DNA of 64,000 bases from Isoetes taiwanensis (GCA_021234155.1 JAJEKV010000070.1:5236754-5300753); one strand, 5' to 3'; positions 1 to 12,479 are shown, counted from the first letter of the stretch. Program-made: numbers and translations. The notes: generated by a model from the letters alone, not told the origin.

Positions 1-600
1 TTGTATTGAGTATCAAAACAAAGCATTTTCCCCCCTTTTTCTATGGATAAGACAGTGGAAACAATGGCAGTTGCAGCTACCTAAACAGCCAATTGAATCC
101 ATTTTAAGTCATCTTGAAAAATCATCAGCAAACTACTCTCCCTGTTGAATTGGGATACTAATGTCCCATGTTTTCAAGCATTTGAGACCAGGCTGAAACA
201 AATGATGTCCAGTTTTTGTAAGAGCAATGTATTGCTTATAAATTGTCCAATAGATTATTGATTATAAATTGTATTGCTCCAATTGTTTACTGGTCTTGCA
301 GTAATTCCAAATTGTCTTGGAATAGTATTCTGCAAATAATGTTGGTGGACACCTTGTTTTCTTTAGTTTAAGAAATTTTCTTAAGATTGAATACATTATG
401 CCAAGAATGGGCTTAGTTGGGTTCTATTCCTAAATGGCTTTTTTAAAATAAACAAGAGGAATAAGAATTCAACTATGGTTATTTAATATCATCTTTTTTT
501 AGAAGGAAGGAAGGAAGGAATGCCGTGTAGTTCTTGTAAATTTTAAGAGAAGGCAGTGGGTTGTTTTTTCCATTTATTTGCAAAAATAACACTTGAAACA
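1..600. other. AT-rich non-coding stretch
   Basis: No gene is recognised. The only structure seen is a short GGAA microsatellite at about 503-520. The stretch precedes the left arm of the inverted-repeat element. Confidence 0.5.
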
Positions 601-1243
601 ACTGCTACTTTTAAAAAACGACACGTCAGTTTTCTGTTAACTATATATCAACACTGGGAAACGACAACTAATTTTCAAAAGACTACATGTAGACCTTTTA
701 AGTTTTATTAAGAACTACATGTCTATTTTTGAAGAAAGCAACACTTGAAACCTATAGTTAGTTTTCAAAAGCAACGCATAAAACAACCGCTACTTTTAAA
801 AAATGACGTGTTAGTTTTTTTTATAACTACACCTGAAAGTATTTATTTTTATAAAACCACATATGAATTTTATGTAAAACAACACTTGAAAACAACATAG
901 TAAAAAAAAGCTACAAACACTGTTGCAAATTAAACGGGAGTGTTGCAGAACTCTCGTTTCAAAGATTCCCTTCAAAAAAACACCATGCTTTAAAAAATGA
1001 CCATTTTTAGAGTAACTGAAAATTTTCTTGAGGTTCAGTTTTTTTTTTTCTGCATTTTGACACCCCATTAAGTGTCAAGTTTGTATTTTTGAAATGCCAC
1101 AACTCAAAACTGGCAAAATCTAGACATGAATGTACAATCTCTGAAAGTAAGATTTCAAAAACATCAAAATAGAGATATAAAAATAATAAATATTTCAATA
1201 ATAATTTTCAGTACATCATTTTTGGCTAAACAAGGACAAAAAC

Positions 1244-1464
1244 GTATTCCGTAATACAGTTTACCTTCCAAAGAAAGGAGAAATGTATTTCCGAATACAC
1301 TTTGCACACAACGGTAAAACCAAAACGTATTCCGGAATACAATTTGGTTTTTACGAAAACCAAAAGTGTATTCCGGAATACACTTTGGCTTATGTCTTAA
1401 GGACAAAGTGTATTCCGGAATACACTTTGCTCTTCAGGAAAACCAAAAGTGTATTCCGGAATAC
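1244..1464. repeat. Six phased copies of a 14-bp palindrome (left array)
   Basis: Copies of GTATTCCGGAATAC or close variants start at 1244, 1285, 1327, 1368, 1410 and 1451, so the steps are 41, 42, 41, 42 and 41 bp. The last three copies have the longer palindrome AAGTGTATTCCGGAATACAC followed by TT. The first two are degenerate. Spacers are not conserved. A constant 41.5-bp period equals about four turns of B-DNA, so all sites would face the same side of the helix. This would suit cooperative binding of a dimeric protein, such as a transposase, which is inference. Confidence 0.85.
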
Positions 1465-1499
1465 ACTTTTGTTTTCCATAAAATGCCTTTTTTCGAATC

Positions 1500-4000
1500 A
1501 CTTGTCGGTGAGCCTTAACCTCCCGGAGGCTAAGGCTAATCATACCCATTACCAACAGAGGCAGTATGTTTAAACACATCAACGGACATGAAAAATACAT
1601 ATCGGTCTAGATAGTTCATTACAATAGTTTAATATGGTAAAAATAGAGCTTTTATGGACCTATCAGAACTTCACGTATGACAGCGCTTTTGTACATGTCT
1701 GATTAGTATGTAAATTGAATAGTATGTAGAAGATGCATCCATCAGACATTTATGGAATCGTTCCTTCAATTATTCTAATGCAAGTTAAACATACTAGCAC
1801 CAACAGATGTTCAGCAAATGAGCAATCAAAAGTGTTTAATGCGTACACCGTTATGGATATACGTGCATATTAACTAGAAAAATGAGGGGCAGATGTGCCA
1901 CCAGAATGTGCACATGCAAATGGGATTGATTCCAAAAACTGTTTTATTATGTAACCAGCCAGTTATGCATGACGAAACTTAATTTTCATACTTCTTTCTA
2001 TGCATGACAATCTAAATGCCTTAATGTGTTAAATAAGCAAGAATAGGCTAAATTCTTAGCAAAAAAGAAATAGATGCATCAACTGCGTCACGTATCTGGG
2101 TAGTTTAGAAGAAAATATAGAGGAAAAATTCCACTTACAGTAGATTCTTTTATTTGCAAACATATGTTCACATGCTTGGCCATTTTTAAGCAGCAGCTAG
2201 TTAATGTGCAACCCAATTATAGGAGGCCTTCCCATTACAAAAATTTTAGACGGTACTGGTCTGAGATGCTACAGCATGCATAAATAATGCAAATGTATTC
2301 TATATTTTTTCCAGACAAATCTTAAGCCACAAACAATTTTGTGTAAGGGTGTACACTTCTACACTTCCATGCGTGCTTTTTCCATGCACAAAGAGAGCAG
2401 CTCAAATGATGGCATTATTTCATAAAAGTCATAACTGTGTAATTACCTAGTTTTGTATGACAAAGCAAAGTTCATTGAGATGCATAGACGAGCATCATGA
2501 GATAAAAGCAATAGGGATGCATCGTACGTAGCATCCACACCTTACAAAACAATGTAGTTGCAAAAAACTTCCATGTTAGATACCTTGATGTGACAAATCA
2601 CGAAATTGCAACATGTAATTCAAATGTTTCAATGATCAAGATGGAGACATCATAAATAAACGGGTTTAATGTGCATATTCTTGCAAAAATACCATGATAT
2701 AGACACTGAATATGCCCTTAAGCCTTCTAGAAGTTTGTGACCATCAAATGCGTTTTGACCGAAGTACCAGCCTGGTTAGCACAAAAACATTAGTCCTGAC
2801 ATGCAAAAGTTAACAAAATAGGACAATATGTTCTATCTTTTACCTTTTAAGAAATGATGCAGACACTGGAATCTATTTCATTGTACAAATCAAGCTTCAA
2901 TGCAGGCACTACAGATAGAACAAATATAGATTCAACAATTGCATCTGACAATAAGCAGCCCACGCTTTTGAAGCCCACAGAATAATTCCAGCAGTGTACA
3001 TCATCATGTAATATCCAGATATGATACACCATTATTATTTCCTTAATTAGAGACCCTATAAAAACCAAGAAGTAAATCTGTAGCAGGCCTTCTAGACTGT
3101 CTAAGAGATCCATATAAATGAACATGAGAGTGTACGAAATATTGTAATAAAAAGTCTAGATGCTCCATATATATTCTGGGGGGTCCGTATAACAGAGAAT
3201 TACCAGATATTTGGCTTAATCTCCTACTCTTTAAAGTTTGGATCATGTTTGGAGTTTACAAACCAAACCAAAGTCTGCCATAGGTTGTTTTACAGAAAGC
3301 CAGAAACATTTCCTTACAGCAATATCTATTATTTTGAAGTAAACCAAAAAGTATGACAAGATCATAACCATGTACTAAAGCTTCCTGTTAATTGAGATTA
3401 AAGAACCATTCCCAAAGCAGTGTGGCAGCACCTTACTCAATGTGTTTTACTGCCCTGTAATCTTCAAAGTTTCAACTATTTTTCATGTGCAAACTAAAGT
3501 CTGAAAATAAACTGTTTACCTTGTCCAAATGGCAAAATCTAACAAAGAGTAGTAACAATGAAATCAAACAAAGAAATACCTCTTCCGATGCTGGGCCAAA
3601 GACTTGCAACAATACCTGGGCTCAGAAATCACAGACTTGCAGCGGGATGAAGTCACAGCTCAGAAATCCGGCTTCCCTGAATGGGCTTGATCTCATCTTT
3701 TGCGTAATCCGGAGCAGAAACTGCCCCAAAGTCAGAAATCTTGTTGCATGCTCTCATCTTCTCGCAATCTGCAGAGCTCGTGCCCTAACCGACCAGCAAA
3801 AAACGCCCAAAGAAAAATAACGGCCAAGACCAAAGACTTTTGTTGAAAAAATTTTCTGGATCGCCCAAAAAGGAGACGATGTACCAAAATGATTGGGTTT
3901 CTTGTAGGAGAAACCTAAATACAATCAAGCGCCAAACTCAAATTGGAGGCGCTAACTCCCCATAAAGAAATCGCCAAAAAAAACAAGAACTGCCAGGTTT
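1500..4000. other. Interior of the inverted-repeat element, nothing recognised
   Basis: About 2.5 kb of AT-rich sequence lies between the two palindrome arrays. Short open frames occur on both strands, but none shows a known domain or transposase motif, and no paired splice signals stand out. The element therefore looks non-autonomous. Confidence 0.5.
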
Positions 4001-4015
4001 TTTGAAAACCAAATC

Positions 4016-4464
4016 CTATTCCGGAATACAAAGTGTATTCCAGAATAAGATTTCCTATTTCTTTTTGAACCAATGTCCTGAATCCCTGGTCCCCACAAAA
4101 CAAAACAAAAAATCCTTTTTTATTTTATACCACGATCCTGTATCCCACAAAAAAAAAAAATCCCAAGGTTGTTGGTTTGTTTTTCTCTTTCGCTAATCCC
4201 TTCATTATTTAGAACTATGCTCATGTTTTAATTGCAACAAAAAGATTGCAAGATCATTGCAAATCCGGAAAATTCGAAAAATTGCAAGATCACTGTTGAG
4301 TCTCAAAAACTTGTACAGCAAATATGTATTCCGGAATACACTTCGAATTTCGAGCAAGACCAAAAGTGTATTCTGGAATACACTTTGACTTTCAAAAAAA
4401 GCAAAAGTGTATTCCGGAATACACTTCTGTTATTCTCGAATAGTAAAAGTGTATTCCGGAATAC
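4016..4464. repeat. Right palindrome array, four phased copies plus two outliers
   Basis: The 14-bp palindrome starts at 4326, 4368, 4409 and 4451, with steps of 42, 41 and 42 bp, the same phase as the left array. Two more degenerate copies lie at 4016 and 4034. The interval from 4034 to 4326 is 292 bp, close to seven periods, which may be chance. The copy at 4368 has one mismatch at the centre (TTCTGGAA). Confidence 0.85.
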
Positions 4465-5179
4465 AATTTTGGTACTTTAAAATATTATATCATTAAAAAA
4501 TGTCTCATTGTAACCTAAAAGTACGTTTTCTGGAAAATGATCCAAGCTAACAAAATGTTGTGTAGGACGTACTCTTAAATTAGAGGTTTTCTCTAACAAC
4601 ACACTTCAGGTAGATTCTAACTGTTAGGAAAAGTGTCACTTTGACATAGTCAACTTTATCTTTGCACAAAAAAATGAGTGATTTTGGGGGGGTCAAAATT
4701 CATTTTTATGCCAAAAATAAAAATTTTATCCCGTTTTACCCCCTTTTTTGTAAAAAAAAGGGGAATCTTTGAGGAATATTCCTTTTGCTCTCGTTTCGAT
4801 GATTTGCTCCCGTTTAATACGCAATCTTATTTACAGAAAACTACGCGTTGTTTCTAGCAAAATCGGACAAAATTCTATACGTGGTTTTTCATTGTTGTCT
4901 TTTGCAAAACAACAGTTAAAAACAACATGTGGACCTTTAAGTTTTATGAAGAACCACATGTCTATTTTTTAGGAAAGAAACACTTGAAAACTACAGCTAT
5001 GCTTAAAAAACAACATGTAGAAACACATATAATTCCTACGTGTAGATAATTTTGGCAATAGTCTATGCGTATCTAAAAGTTTGGCTAAAAACTACACGTA
5101 GTTTCGAGCAAATCCGGACAAAAAACAACACGTGGTTTTTTGATGTTGTTTTCTAGCAAAAACCACACTGAAAAACAAC

Positions 5180-5812
5180 ATGTGGACCCAGTATTGGGGT
5201 TGTTGTGCTAAGCTTCTTCCTCCCAACAAATCGGTGAAGGACCTTGGCCTGCTGCGAAACAATATCCACAAGCATATATTGCATTGGGTTGCTTGTTCAA
5301 CTAGTAACAAGGGTGCTCCAGAAACAGCCAAGTACTCGGCACAGTTCACGTCCACGATTGAATATTGGATGAAACTCTTGCAAGAACTGGGGAACATCAG
5401 CAGTGACGAGGGCACTTATAATGACTTCTGGCCACGTACTAGGCAAGCGCGAGCACCACCTGATGTAGCTGTAGTGGTGGAGCCAATTGCTACTATCACT
5501 CCTCCTTATGTCGGCCCCTGGAAGGACAAACCTGTACTGGAATTCAATCCATACAAAGATTTGAAGAAAGGTATGTTTATTATGGCACGCCCTGATGATG
5601 TGCTGTGCCCAACTTGGGTGGGCCTAGCTACTGAGGAGCCACAAATGGATGATAAGAAGGAGAACTTTGAGACTATTCTGGTGACTTGGTGGGAGCCAAT
5701 CCCGGTGAGGAACCAAGTCTACCCAGCTAATTATACCAAATGTTGGAAGAAGAGATGGAGGCCAACGACTGCAAGTGACCGCATAGAACTGGAGACTATC
5801 GACTACGCTTGA
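5180..5812 (+). CDS. Transposon-like ORF of 211 codons, function unknown
   Basis: The frame runs from ATG 5180 to a stop at 5810-5812, with protein-like composition throughout. The C-terminal half has the pattern of a small beta-barrel reader domain: KKGMFIMARP, then PTWVG, then ILVTWWEP and a final W-K-K-R-W-R-P segment. Similar tryptophan-rich modules occur in plant transposon proteins and in chromatin readers, but no family could be named. It lies directly beyond the right arm of the inverted-repeat element. The start is uncertain, because homology may begin upstream or the ORF may be a last exon. Confidence 0.4.
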   Translation: MWTQYWGCCAKLLPPNKSVKDLGLLRNNIHKHILHWVACSTSNKGAPETAKYSAQFTSTIEYWMKLLQELGNISSDEGTYNDFWPRTRQARAPPDVAVVVEPIATITPPYVGPWKDKPVLEFNPYKDLKKGMFIMARPDDVLCPTWVGLATEEPQMDDKKENFETILVTWWEPIPVRNQVYPANYTKCWKKRWRPTTASDRIELETIDYA

Positions 5813-6867
5813 GAGCCATCAAACAAGAAGAAGATACCTAATACTATTAAGATACCCGTGCATGCTGCTGAGGCATATGCAGCACTCGCAGGGGATGTCA
5901 ACTAGTGTATGAAAAAGAGTCATTCATGCAAGTGTAGTAAAAAATGGTCCATAAATTCAGGTATTGTCCATAATTAACGAAATTGTGCTTAAATCAATGA
6001 ACCCTAACTATAAGTTTAGATACATATGATTAGGTTTAGATATTATTCTGATTATTATTATGTTACGTTATATGTGATGTTGGTTGATCATGTTTGCTCC
6101 TCTTGTATTGGGAAGGGGAGTAGAGACCTAATAGCCATTACTTAGCGATGCTCCTAGTTTAGACTGGGTTTAGACCTTTTAGTTCCTATTATTATGTGGC
6201 CTGTGCAAGGAACCCACCGACTCACGGGCTATGATATGACTCAAAGATTACATAACGGAGCTAGAGGCGAGATGGAAAGAGGGTCCCCGCCGAAAGCGCT
6301 ACGGGGACCCCATAGCGGGCTAGGCTTATGGCCACCATTTCGAAAGGGGCGGCATGGGTCCGACACCTCCCGGGGCAATGGTGTCGCCAGCCTCCTCAAG
6401 AGCCGCAGTGTCGGCCGGCTCTTGTTTTGGGAGGTTAAGTCGGGGAAGGATCCTGTGTCGTCACGATTCTCTAGCCGCCCGTGGAACCTCTAGAGCCCGG
6501 GAAGGGGAGATGGAACCCTTCCTGCGTCGACGGACCGGGGAGAGGCAACCTGGAGTAGTCTCGATGGGTGATACCATGAGATTGTATATCCGGAAGGCTA
6601 AAGTCGTACCAGAGCCCGACCTCGCCCATCTGCAAAGTATGCACAGGAGGGGCGGATGGAGTGGTCAACCCTAGCCATTGTATATAGCCAGCCCCCCCCC
6701 CCCCCATTGTTATGACTCGGTCTGCTCTATCTTGAGGCCTAGCCATCAATCTACCTCCCCATGAGTCTGAGCCTTGGGTAGGAGCTCTCATGTTTTACGA
6801 CATGTGTTTATCTCTATTGTATCTATGGATGTAGGGATGTGCTACCCCTCGAGGTAGTTCGATGTAT
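5813..6867. other. Non-coding DNA passing into a GC-rich segment cut by the CACTA-like element
   Basis: The sequence becomes clearly GC-rich from about 6190, unlike its surroundings, and contains a poly-C run near 6693-6707. Open frames here look like by-products of base composition. GC-rich sequence resumes at 14253, so the segment was probably one unit before the CACTA-like element entered. A TATA-like TATAAAAAG follows at about 14481. An old LTR-element end is one possible source, but nothing proves it. Confidence 0.4.
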
Positions 6868-7189
6868 CACAAGGCCCCCAAAAATGAACTACTATGTTTA
6901 AGTAGTACTGAATCATCTAAAAACCATGATATATGTGGTGTTTTATGCATGAATTTATTTGATAGAAGAAAACCACATGGCGTAGTGGTTTGTCAATACT
7001 AATATTGGTTTGTGACATGGTTATCAATGGTGATCCTCAGTAGCGTAGTGGTTTGTTCACTAATCGTGGTTTATAAAGACTATTAGTGGTTTGTGATATG
7101 GTTATCAATGGTGGTTATCAATGCTATAGTGGTTTCTTCACTAATCATGGTTTATGAGATAATTTCGTGCATATAATAGTGGCTTTTTT

Positions 7190-8118
7190 TTTTTCTTTTT
7201 GAAGGCAAGGAGAATTTTTGTATTATATATAAAAAGTACAGAGTACAATGCTTCAATCTTCAAGGAGGAGTACTACAGGAGTAAACTCAACATCTTCATC
7301 CTCCATGAATTGAAACTTATTCAGATGAGTAGTAGCAGATCAAAAGAGTATAAGATAGATGCTAATAATTAAACCCGATTCTCAAAATGTTGTGATTGAA
7401 ATACGAATGGAGTCTTTGCATTGTTCCGGGTCGCCTTCCCCTAGCTTGGCAAACTCCATTGAAAGGGTCACCCCATGAGAGCGTCTTCCACTTCCATTTT
7501 CACATCAAGGAGCCCATATATCCTTGATATAAATAAGCACATCCATCTTGATAATCGGAGCAAATCACCATTTCTACCTGTGCACTACTTTTGGAGTAGA
7601 ATAGAAGACGAGCTATACAACCAAGCTGCCACTGCATATACTACTCTTACCATAAAACAAAAAGTGAAAGAAAGAAAACAAATCAGTGTAAGACGAGCAG
7701 CCTGCCACTCTGCTCATAGAAGCTGCCACCGCTTCATGGATTCTGGTCTCTCGGTTTATAAACAAACAGATCCCTATGAACTGAATCAAATCAAATGCTG
7801 CATTGTCGGGATAAGCAGCCCATCTGAAACCTAGCTAGACAAAATATATGCCGAGCCACCAGACTACTCCCTCAAAAGCCCGGTGTAAAATTTCCTGCCT
7901 ACATCATATCCCTAGCTCGGCTATTCAAAATGAAACAATCCCAACAGTCTATCTGCATACAAACTAAGAAGCTCCAAAAGTGCCTGGGTACCTGATTCTT
8001 TCTTCAAAACACAGTTTGCCTTTCCGCCAGCAAGAACCATAATGCTCTACAAAACTGCAAGATTTTACCTCTTTAGATGAGGCTTCTCCCACACAAGTCC
8101 AGAACATCAATCTGCTTC
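7190..8118 (-). mobile_element. 5'-truncated LINE tail, antisense
   Basis: The insertion starts with a T-rich run, the antisense of a poly(A) tail, followed by a pattern typical of plant LINE 3' ends (GAAGGCAAGGAG and AAAAAGTACA motifs). It is bounded by a 15-bp direct repeat, AATAGTGGCTTTTTT, at 7175-7189 and 8119-8133. That repeat is itself CACTA-like subterminal sequence, so the LINE entered after the DNA element. No reverse transcriptase motif is visible in these 929 bp, so it would be only 3' UTR. Confidence 0.75.
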
Positions 8119-8133
8119 AATAGTGGCTTTTTT

Positions 8134-11003
8134 AATCTAGTAATGACATCTTAAAACTATCCTAAACTGTGACATGGTTTGGATTAATAAGAAATATTGT
8201 CCCGATGCCACCTTAAGGCCACTGCACCAAAAGCTCTTGTATGGGAGTCTTAAGATTAAATTAGAACTTTTAGCTAACTTGCAGATATAAATCAATTATT
8301 GGAATGTCCCTTGTGAAAAGTCTCAGCATTTTAGATGGGCTTAGAGAATGTTTTAATATGTATTCTAGGATTTACCATGAAGGAATGTTTTTGAGTAATT
8401 CTTATATTGGAGAGGGATGACTACTTCAAGTATGGACTAGATAATGATGCTCTTGGTCGTTTTATATCTTTCCTTATGTAATAAAATAACTTGGAGATCC
8501 TAGGGGAAATTGATTTGATTGCAGAACGACACCCTTCCTGAAATCATTTAAGTAGACATTTAAGTAATTACAAGTTCCTGTTGGATTTGTGCAGACATTT
8601 AAGTCATCCAGCTTGCAAACCTTACTATTCTTTCTAGAAATGTCATATTTGGCCTTGGGGAAGTGGTTCTCTATAATGCCTGCTAGGCTTGTCTTTTTTT
8701 AGTCTTTTGTACCTTTGATATATTTGGTATCTTGTTCTTCATCATCTCTATTGTGATGGGAATGCATTTTGGGTATAGTTTATGGCTTTGAATTTGTGGG
8801 GTGGGGAAGGGGATGTGTGTGCAAGTGTTTCTATTTTTATATCTCATGTTGGGGAAAAGGTGCCTTGTGGCTTAATTTATATTATATATATATTTTTGAG
8901 AGATGGGATGCACCTAGGCAAAATTCTACGTTGGGGGCATTTGAAATTTTAAAATGTTTAGCATCATCATTAATGGAGGTGCCAACATTCAAAGGGCCCC
9001 GGCATTTTTTTTTCTTTTTTATTATTATTGCTTCGTTTCCCGCTTGCTCCGTTTCCCGCATTTGCGTCTTTGTGTGGGTTGCCTCTTTGTGTGGGTTCAG
9101 CTTGGCGTTCCGGCCTTGAATCGTTACCTGTTTGTAGTTTTCTATTGAGGTTTCTTTAGCCTTTGATGGGATCGTTTGGCTCCTTTTGATTTATTTCATT
9201 CTTGCCCCTTTGTTCGAGTTCTTTAATCTCTTGCATGGTTTTTATTTTAGAACAGATTCAATCAATTCGGCCTCTGGACTATAGCTTGAGGGCTTTCATA
9301 TTCGTTTGCCATGTAGGCCTTTCTTGCAGTTTTTTTGCGCTCAACCTTGGACGCTTCATGCAGGTGTGGTTTTCACGAGTTCAATGTTTATTTTGTTCAA
9401 TGTTTTCGATTTTGCATGCCTCGGCAATGCAAAGTTGTGCTATATATTTGTTAAAGAACATTAAATTGATTATATCAGTGTGGGCTAAAGATTTAACATC
9501 AACAATTTCTGAACTATTTTGCAGAATATTTGATTTGATCATACTGGGCTTGTGCTTCACCGGCATTATAAGGCATTATAAGACATTCAACAAGATTGTT
9601 GTTTCTATATCATTTGGTATGGTTTTTACAAACCTTTAGTAGTTTTTTCGTATGTTCTGCTGCACCTGGAATATCTTACTTCTTGGCATGATTTATTCTG
9701 CAACTTTTGCTTAAAAGGATTAGCTTGTGGCAGAATATAGTTTTTGCAAATTGTTAATTGCTTTTTGGTCTGTTACACCTTAATTCTAGAATCGTTTACT
9801 TTCTTTGCATAATCTGTTTGCATCTTTTGCCTAAAAGGTTTATGTGGTGGCATGTGCATTCTTGTGTTCTTGCCACGGGGGATTTGGTTGATGTGGCATG
9901 ATTTATGTCCTTGCTGATTTGGTATACATGATCTATTGGCAACCGATACTTAAGAGGATCAAGATATGTTCTTTATGGAGTAATTGCACTCGCCTCTCTG
10001 CAAGCTGCTATGAATGAGGTGAGTATTTTTTTTTTATGTCATTTATTTATTGTGATAAGGCCGACACAAAAACTAGAAAACTCTTGAGATTTGCAGACAT
10101 GTAAAGGTAGAAATCTGTGCAGCTTGTCTTTATTTAAGCAAGATGGTGTATAATGCTGAACTGCGGCTTCGTTTCCAAAAATTTGCATATATAGATTGCT
10201 CAGATATTCTTGTTCAATGATGTTTTTTAAATTTGTGTGTCTTTTTAGTCAACCTGGATTAGAAAATACAAAATAGGATACAGAAGTTTCTATAATGAAT
10301 TAACAATAATTTTTTTAGAAGTTTCAAAGTTTTTGTCATTTGGATGGACCAAATGGAAATACTAGGGTTCAAATCCCTGGCCCTTGTGGTGTATGCTACT
10401 ATATGCTTATATTCAAGTCCATATACAGCTTGACATCACAATAGTGCAAATAAATCCTAATTCTTGCTAGTTTATGGCCATATATATGTTTGTAAATATT
10501 GATATTTTGATATAAGATTTTTGCATTAATTTCCTTAATGGTTTGTCTCAGGAACCTTTCTTACTTGTTATATAAAGCAAGATCAATTACACAATATAAA
10601 CATCAAGAATATGATAAAAAAAAACATGTAACAAGTTCATGGAAAAAACATTGGACACTTCTATCTTTAAATGGCAATGGTTTCTAAGGTGTGCATGTAT
10701 TGTTATATTTATGAAACTAATACCAATTGCATCATCCAAAATGCCATTGATTTGTCCTTATCATTAAATAGGTTAAAGTTGCAAGGCTTGGCTATCTTGA
10801 TACTTTTTGAGGAAAAAATGGGATATTTTGTTGTAAGGAACAACATTGGCTCATACAAAAAGCTGAGAAGGACTTCATTAGACAACCTCATTGGGTTGCA
10901 CAAAAAATTAATGTAGAAATCATCACTATTAGACAGTTAGACCACATGTTTAAAACATGGCAGTAAAGTGCTATTAAAAACAAGTATTAAAGACTAGCTT
11001 CCA
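8134..11003. other. CACTA-like interior, no gene recognised
   Basis: The stretch is T-rich and intron-like. Open frames near 8769-9640 have unnatural, hydrophobic-biased composition and no known domain. A GGGTTCAAATCCC box at 10373-10385 has no convincing partner box. Confidence 0.45.
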
Positions 11004-11238
11004 TCCTATATTATAATGTTATTGGGTAAGTATGTCGTCAACCAAACCCTAACCCTATTTTCGACCTTTAGGGTTTTCATGTAGCTCCGCTTCAACTCCT
11101 GTATGGCCGCATCTCTGGCTATGGCGACCACAAAACCTTTTGCTCCTCTGTTCCTCTGGCGGCCATCAGACTAGAAACGGCCATATTCTTTTATGAGCAC
11201 TTATTAAACAGTCGCTTCTGAGATGGCAAAGCCCTGGT

Positions 11239-11805
11239 ATGCTGGTTGGTGGCGTAATGAGAATGGATAAGGCAGATCCGGCAGCAGTTGGGAAAGGGTT
11301 TGCAGGGGTTCGTGACCGTGGTGGAGCTTCGGCGGACATTCCTAATGCTATGAAGGATAAGAAAGGTCTGGATTCTCAGCTATGGCATGCATGTGCCGGA
11401 GGTATGGTGCAGCTACCTCCCGTGGGTGCGAAAGTAATATATTTTCCTCAAGGCCATGGAGAACAAGCTGCATCCCCACCGGAGTACCCTCGCAACTTGG
11501 GGCCATCAGGAAGCATCCCTTGCCGGATTATTTCCTTAAATTTTTTGGCCGATGCAGAAACAGATGAGGTTTATGCAAAGATTAGGCTTCAGCCAGAGAA
11601 TCCGTTTGGCATTGGAAATGGGCAGGAAGAAGATGAGCCCCCATCTCTTCCTGCTGTGGAAAAACCAGCGTCCTTTGCTAAAACTCTAACCCAGAGTGAT
11701 GCAAACAATGGTGGGGGGTTTTCTGTTCCAAGGTATTGTGCAGAGACTATATTCCCAAGGCTTGATTACTCTGTTGATCCTCCTATGCAGACTGTTTTGG
11801 CAATG
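11239..11805 (+). pseudogene. Auxin response factor fragment (ARF10/16-like)
   Basis: The open frame from ATG 11239 carries the conserved ARF N-terminus, starting near residue 44 with LDSQLWHACAGGM and continuing through YFPQGHGEQA, DEVYAKIRLQP and the B3 entry FAKTLTQSDANNGGGFSVPR. It matches the ARF10/16/17 clade as I know it. ARFs are nuclear transcription factors that bind auxin response elements through the B3 domain. Homology stops abruptly after residue 189 (PPMQTVLA), in the middle of the B3 domain, and the frame ends at 11826. The rest of B3, the middle region and any PB1 domain are missing. It lies in a Helitron, about 60 bp from a second gene fragment, so it reads as captured exon sequence. 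A truncated peptide could still be made. Confidence 0.9.
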
Positions 11806-11865
11806 GAGGCGAACTGCAAAGGGTAAAACTCAGGAGTCGAGAGCTCGCAGCAGATTGATTCAGCT

Positions 11866-12479
11866 ATGCACGATTTCTGTTTCACATATCCCTATGGGAT
11901 TGCAATATTTTTGGGCGGAATCCTGGCTATTTATTGAAAGGAAGCATTCCTTCTCTAGCCGGCGGAGTCATATCCGGATCTTTGTTGCTCTTTTGCGGAA
12001 ATCGGAGCCTCAAAGCCTACCAAAAATGCTGCAATTCTTTCTCCTCTCTTTTTCTTGAAACTGGTAAGTCCTCAACTCTTTTTCTTCGTTCATTTTAGTA
12101 CCAGATCATATGTACTGCTTTTTGTTCTTAGAAAAAGCATTTACTTCTGTCAGGTCTAGGTTATTAGAGACAGTCTATTGTTTTTTCAGCTTATACAAAT
12201 GTTTTGTGAGAGGAACATCCTTCTATCACGTGTATTGTAATCCATAAAACTAAGCTCTGACTTTTCCATCATGTGTATGTTCTGTAGTTAAGTGTCAGAT
12301 GCTTTGTAATTTGATATGTGCATGCTATACATCTGGATTGTATTGTTTCTTCACATAGTCATGATAATAACTGATATAAATGGCATTGCAGTTATATCAA
12401 TTTCTTTGACATATGTGATGGGCAAAAGATATTTGTCGACTTCAAAACTATTTCCCCCTGGCATTGTAGCTGCAGTAAG
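11866..12479 (+). pseudogene. TMEM14/FAX-family gene fragment, two exons
   Basis: From ATG 11866 the reading is MHDFCFTYPYGIAIFLGGIL, then after a one-base loss near 11925 YLLKGSIPSLAGGVISGSLL in another frame, up to a GT donor at 12064. A second exon at 12392-12479 follows an AG and reads LTYVMGKRYLSTSKLFPPGI, before GTAAGG. The codon phase joins correctly across the intron (ACT G|TT). The glycine-rich repeats and the YVMGKRY/FPPGIVA segment are typical of TMEM14 proteins; plant members are the FAX fatty-acid exporters. A third exon near 12872-12930 (FYLYKL) is possible. The frameshift makes it a pseudogene. It sits just after the ARF fragment in the same Helitron and strand. Confidence 0.8.

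Larger units (their letters stand above)
600..5170. mobile_element. Element with long degenerate inverted repeats, family unknown
   Basis: The two flanks mirror each other. Left, near 930-985, the minus strand reads GGGAATCTTTGA and then CTCCCGTTTAAT. Right, at about 4755-4830, the plus strand reads the same two words in the same order. Outside these lie AC-rich repeats with ACATGT motifs on both sides (about 680-730 and 4920-4970). Inside them lie the palindrome arrays (1244-1464 and 4016-4464). The order is therefore mirrored, as expected for long terminal inverted repeats. No target duplication or transposase was found, so the outer limits are approximate. A MULE or foldback element is possible. 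The inverted order is seen directly; transposon status is inference. Confidence 0.5.

Noticed and set aside
1327-1464. CRISPR-like array of palindromes with non-conserved spacers
   Set aside because: This is plant nuclear DNA without cas genes. The repeats are perfect palindromes within transposon-like inverted repeats, and the 41.5-bp phasing suits protein binding better.
6190-6800. Open frames in the GC-rich segment as genes
   Set aside because: Overlapping frames on both strands with low-quality composition are expected from high GC. No domain was seen.
9202-9639. Membrane protein gene
   Set aside because: The 145-codon frame lies in T-rich DNA, is hydrophobic by composition, and has no family motif or splice context.
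10350-10440. tRNA gene or SINE from GGGTTCAAATCCC
   Set aside because: No matching A box and no cloverleaf could be drawn around the B-box-like word.
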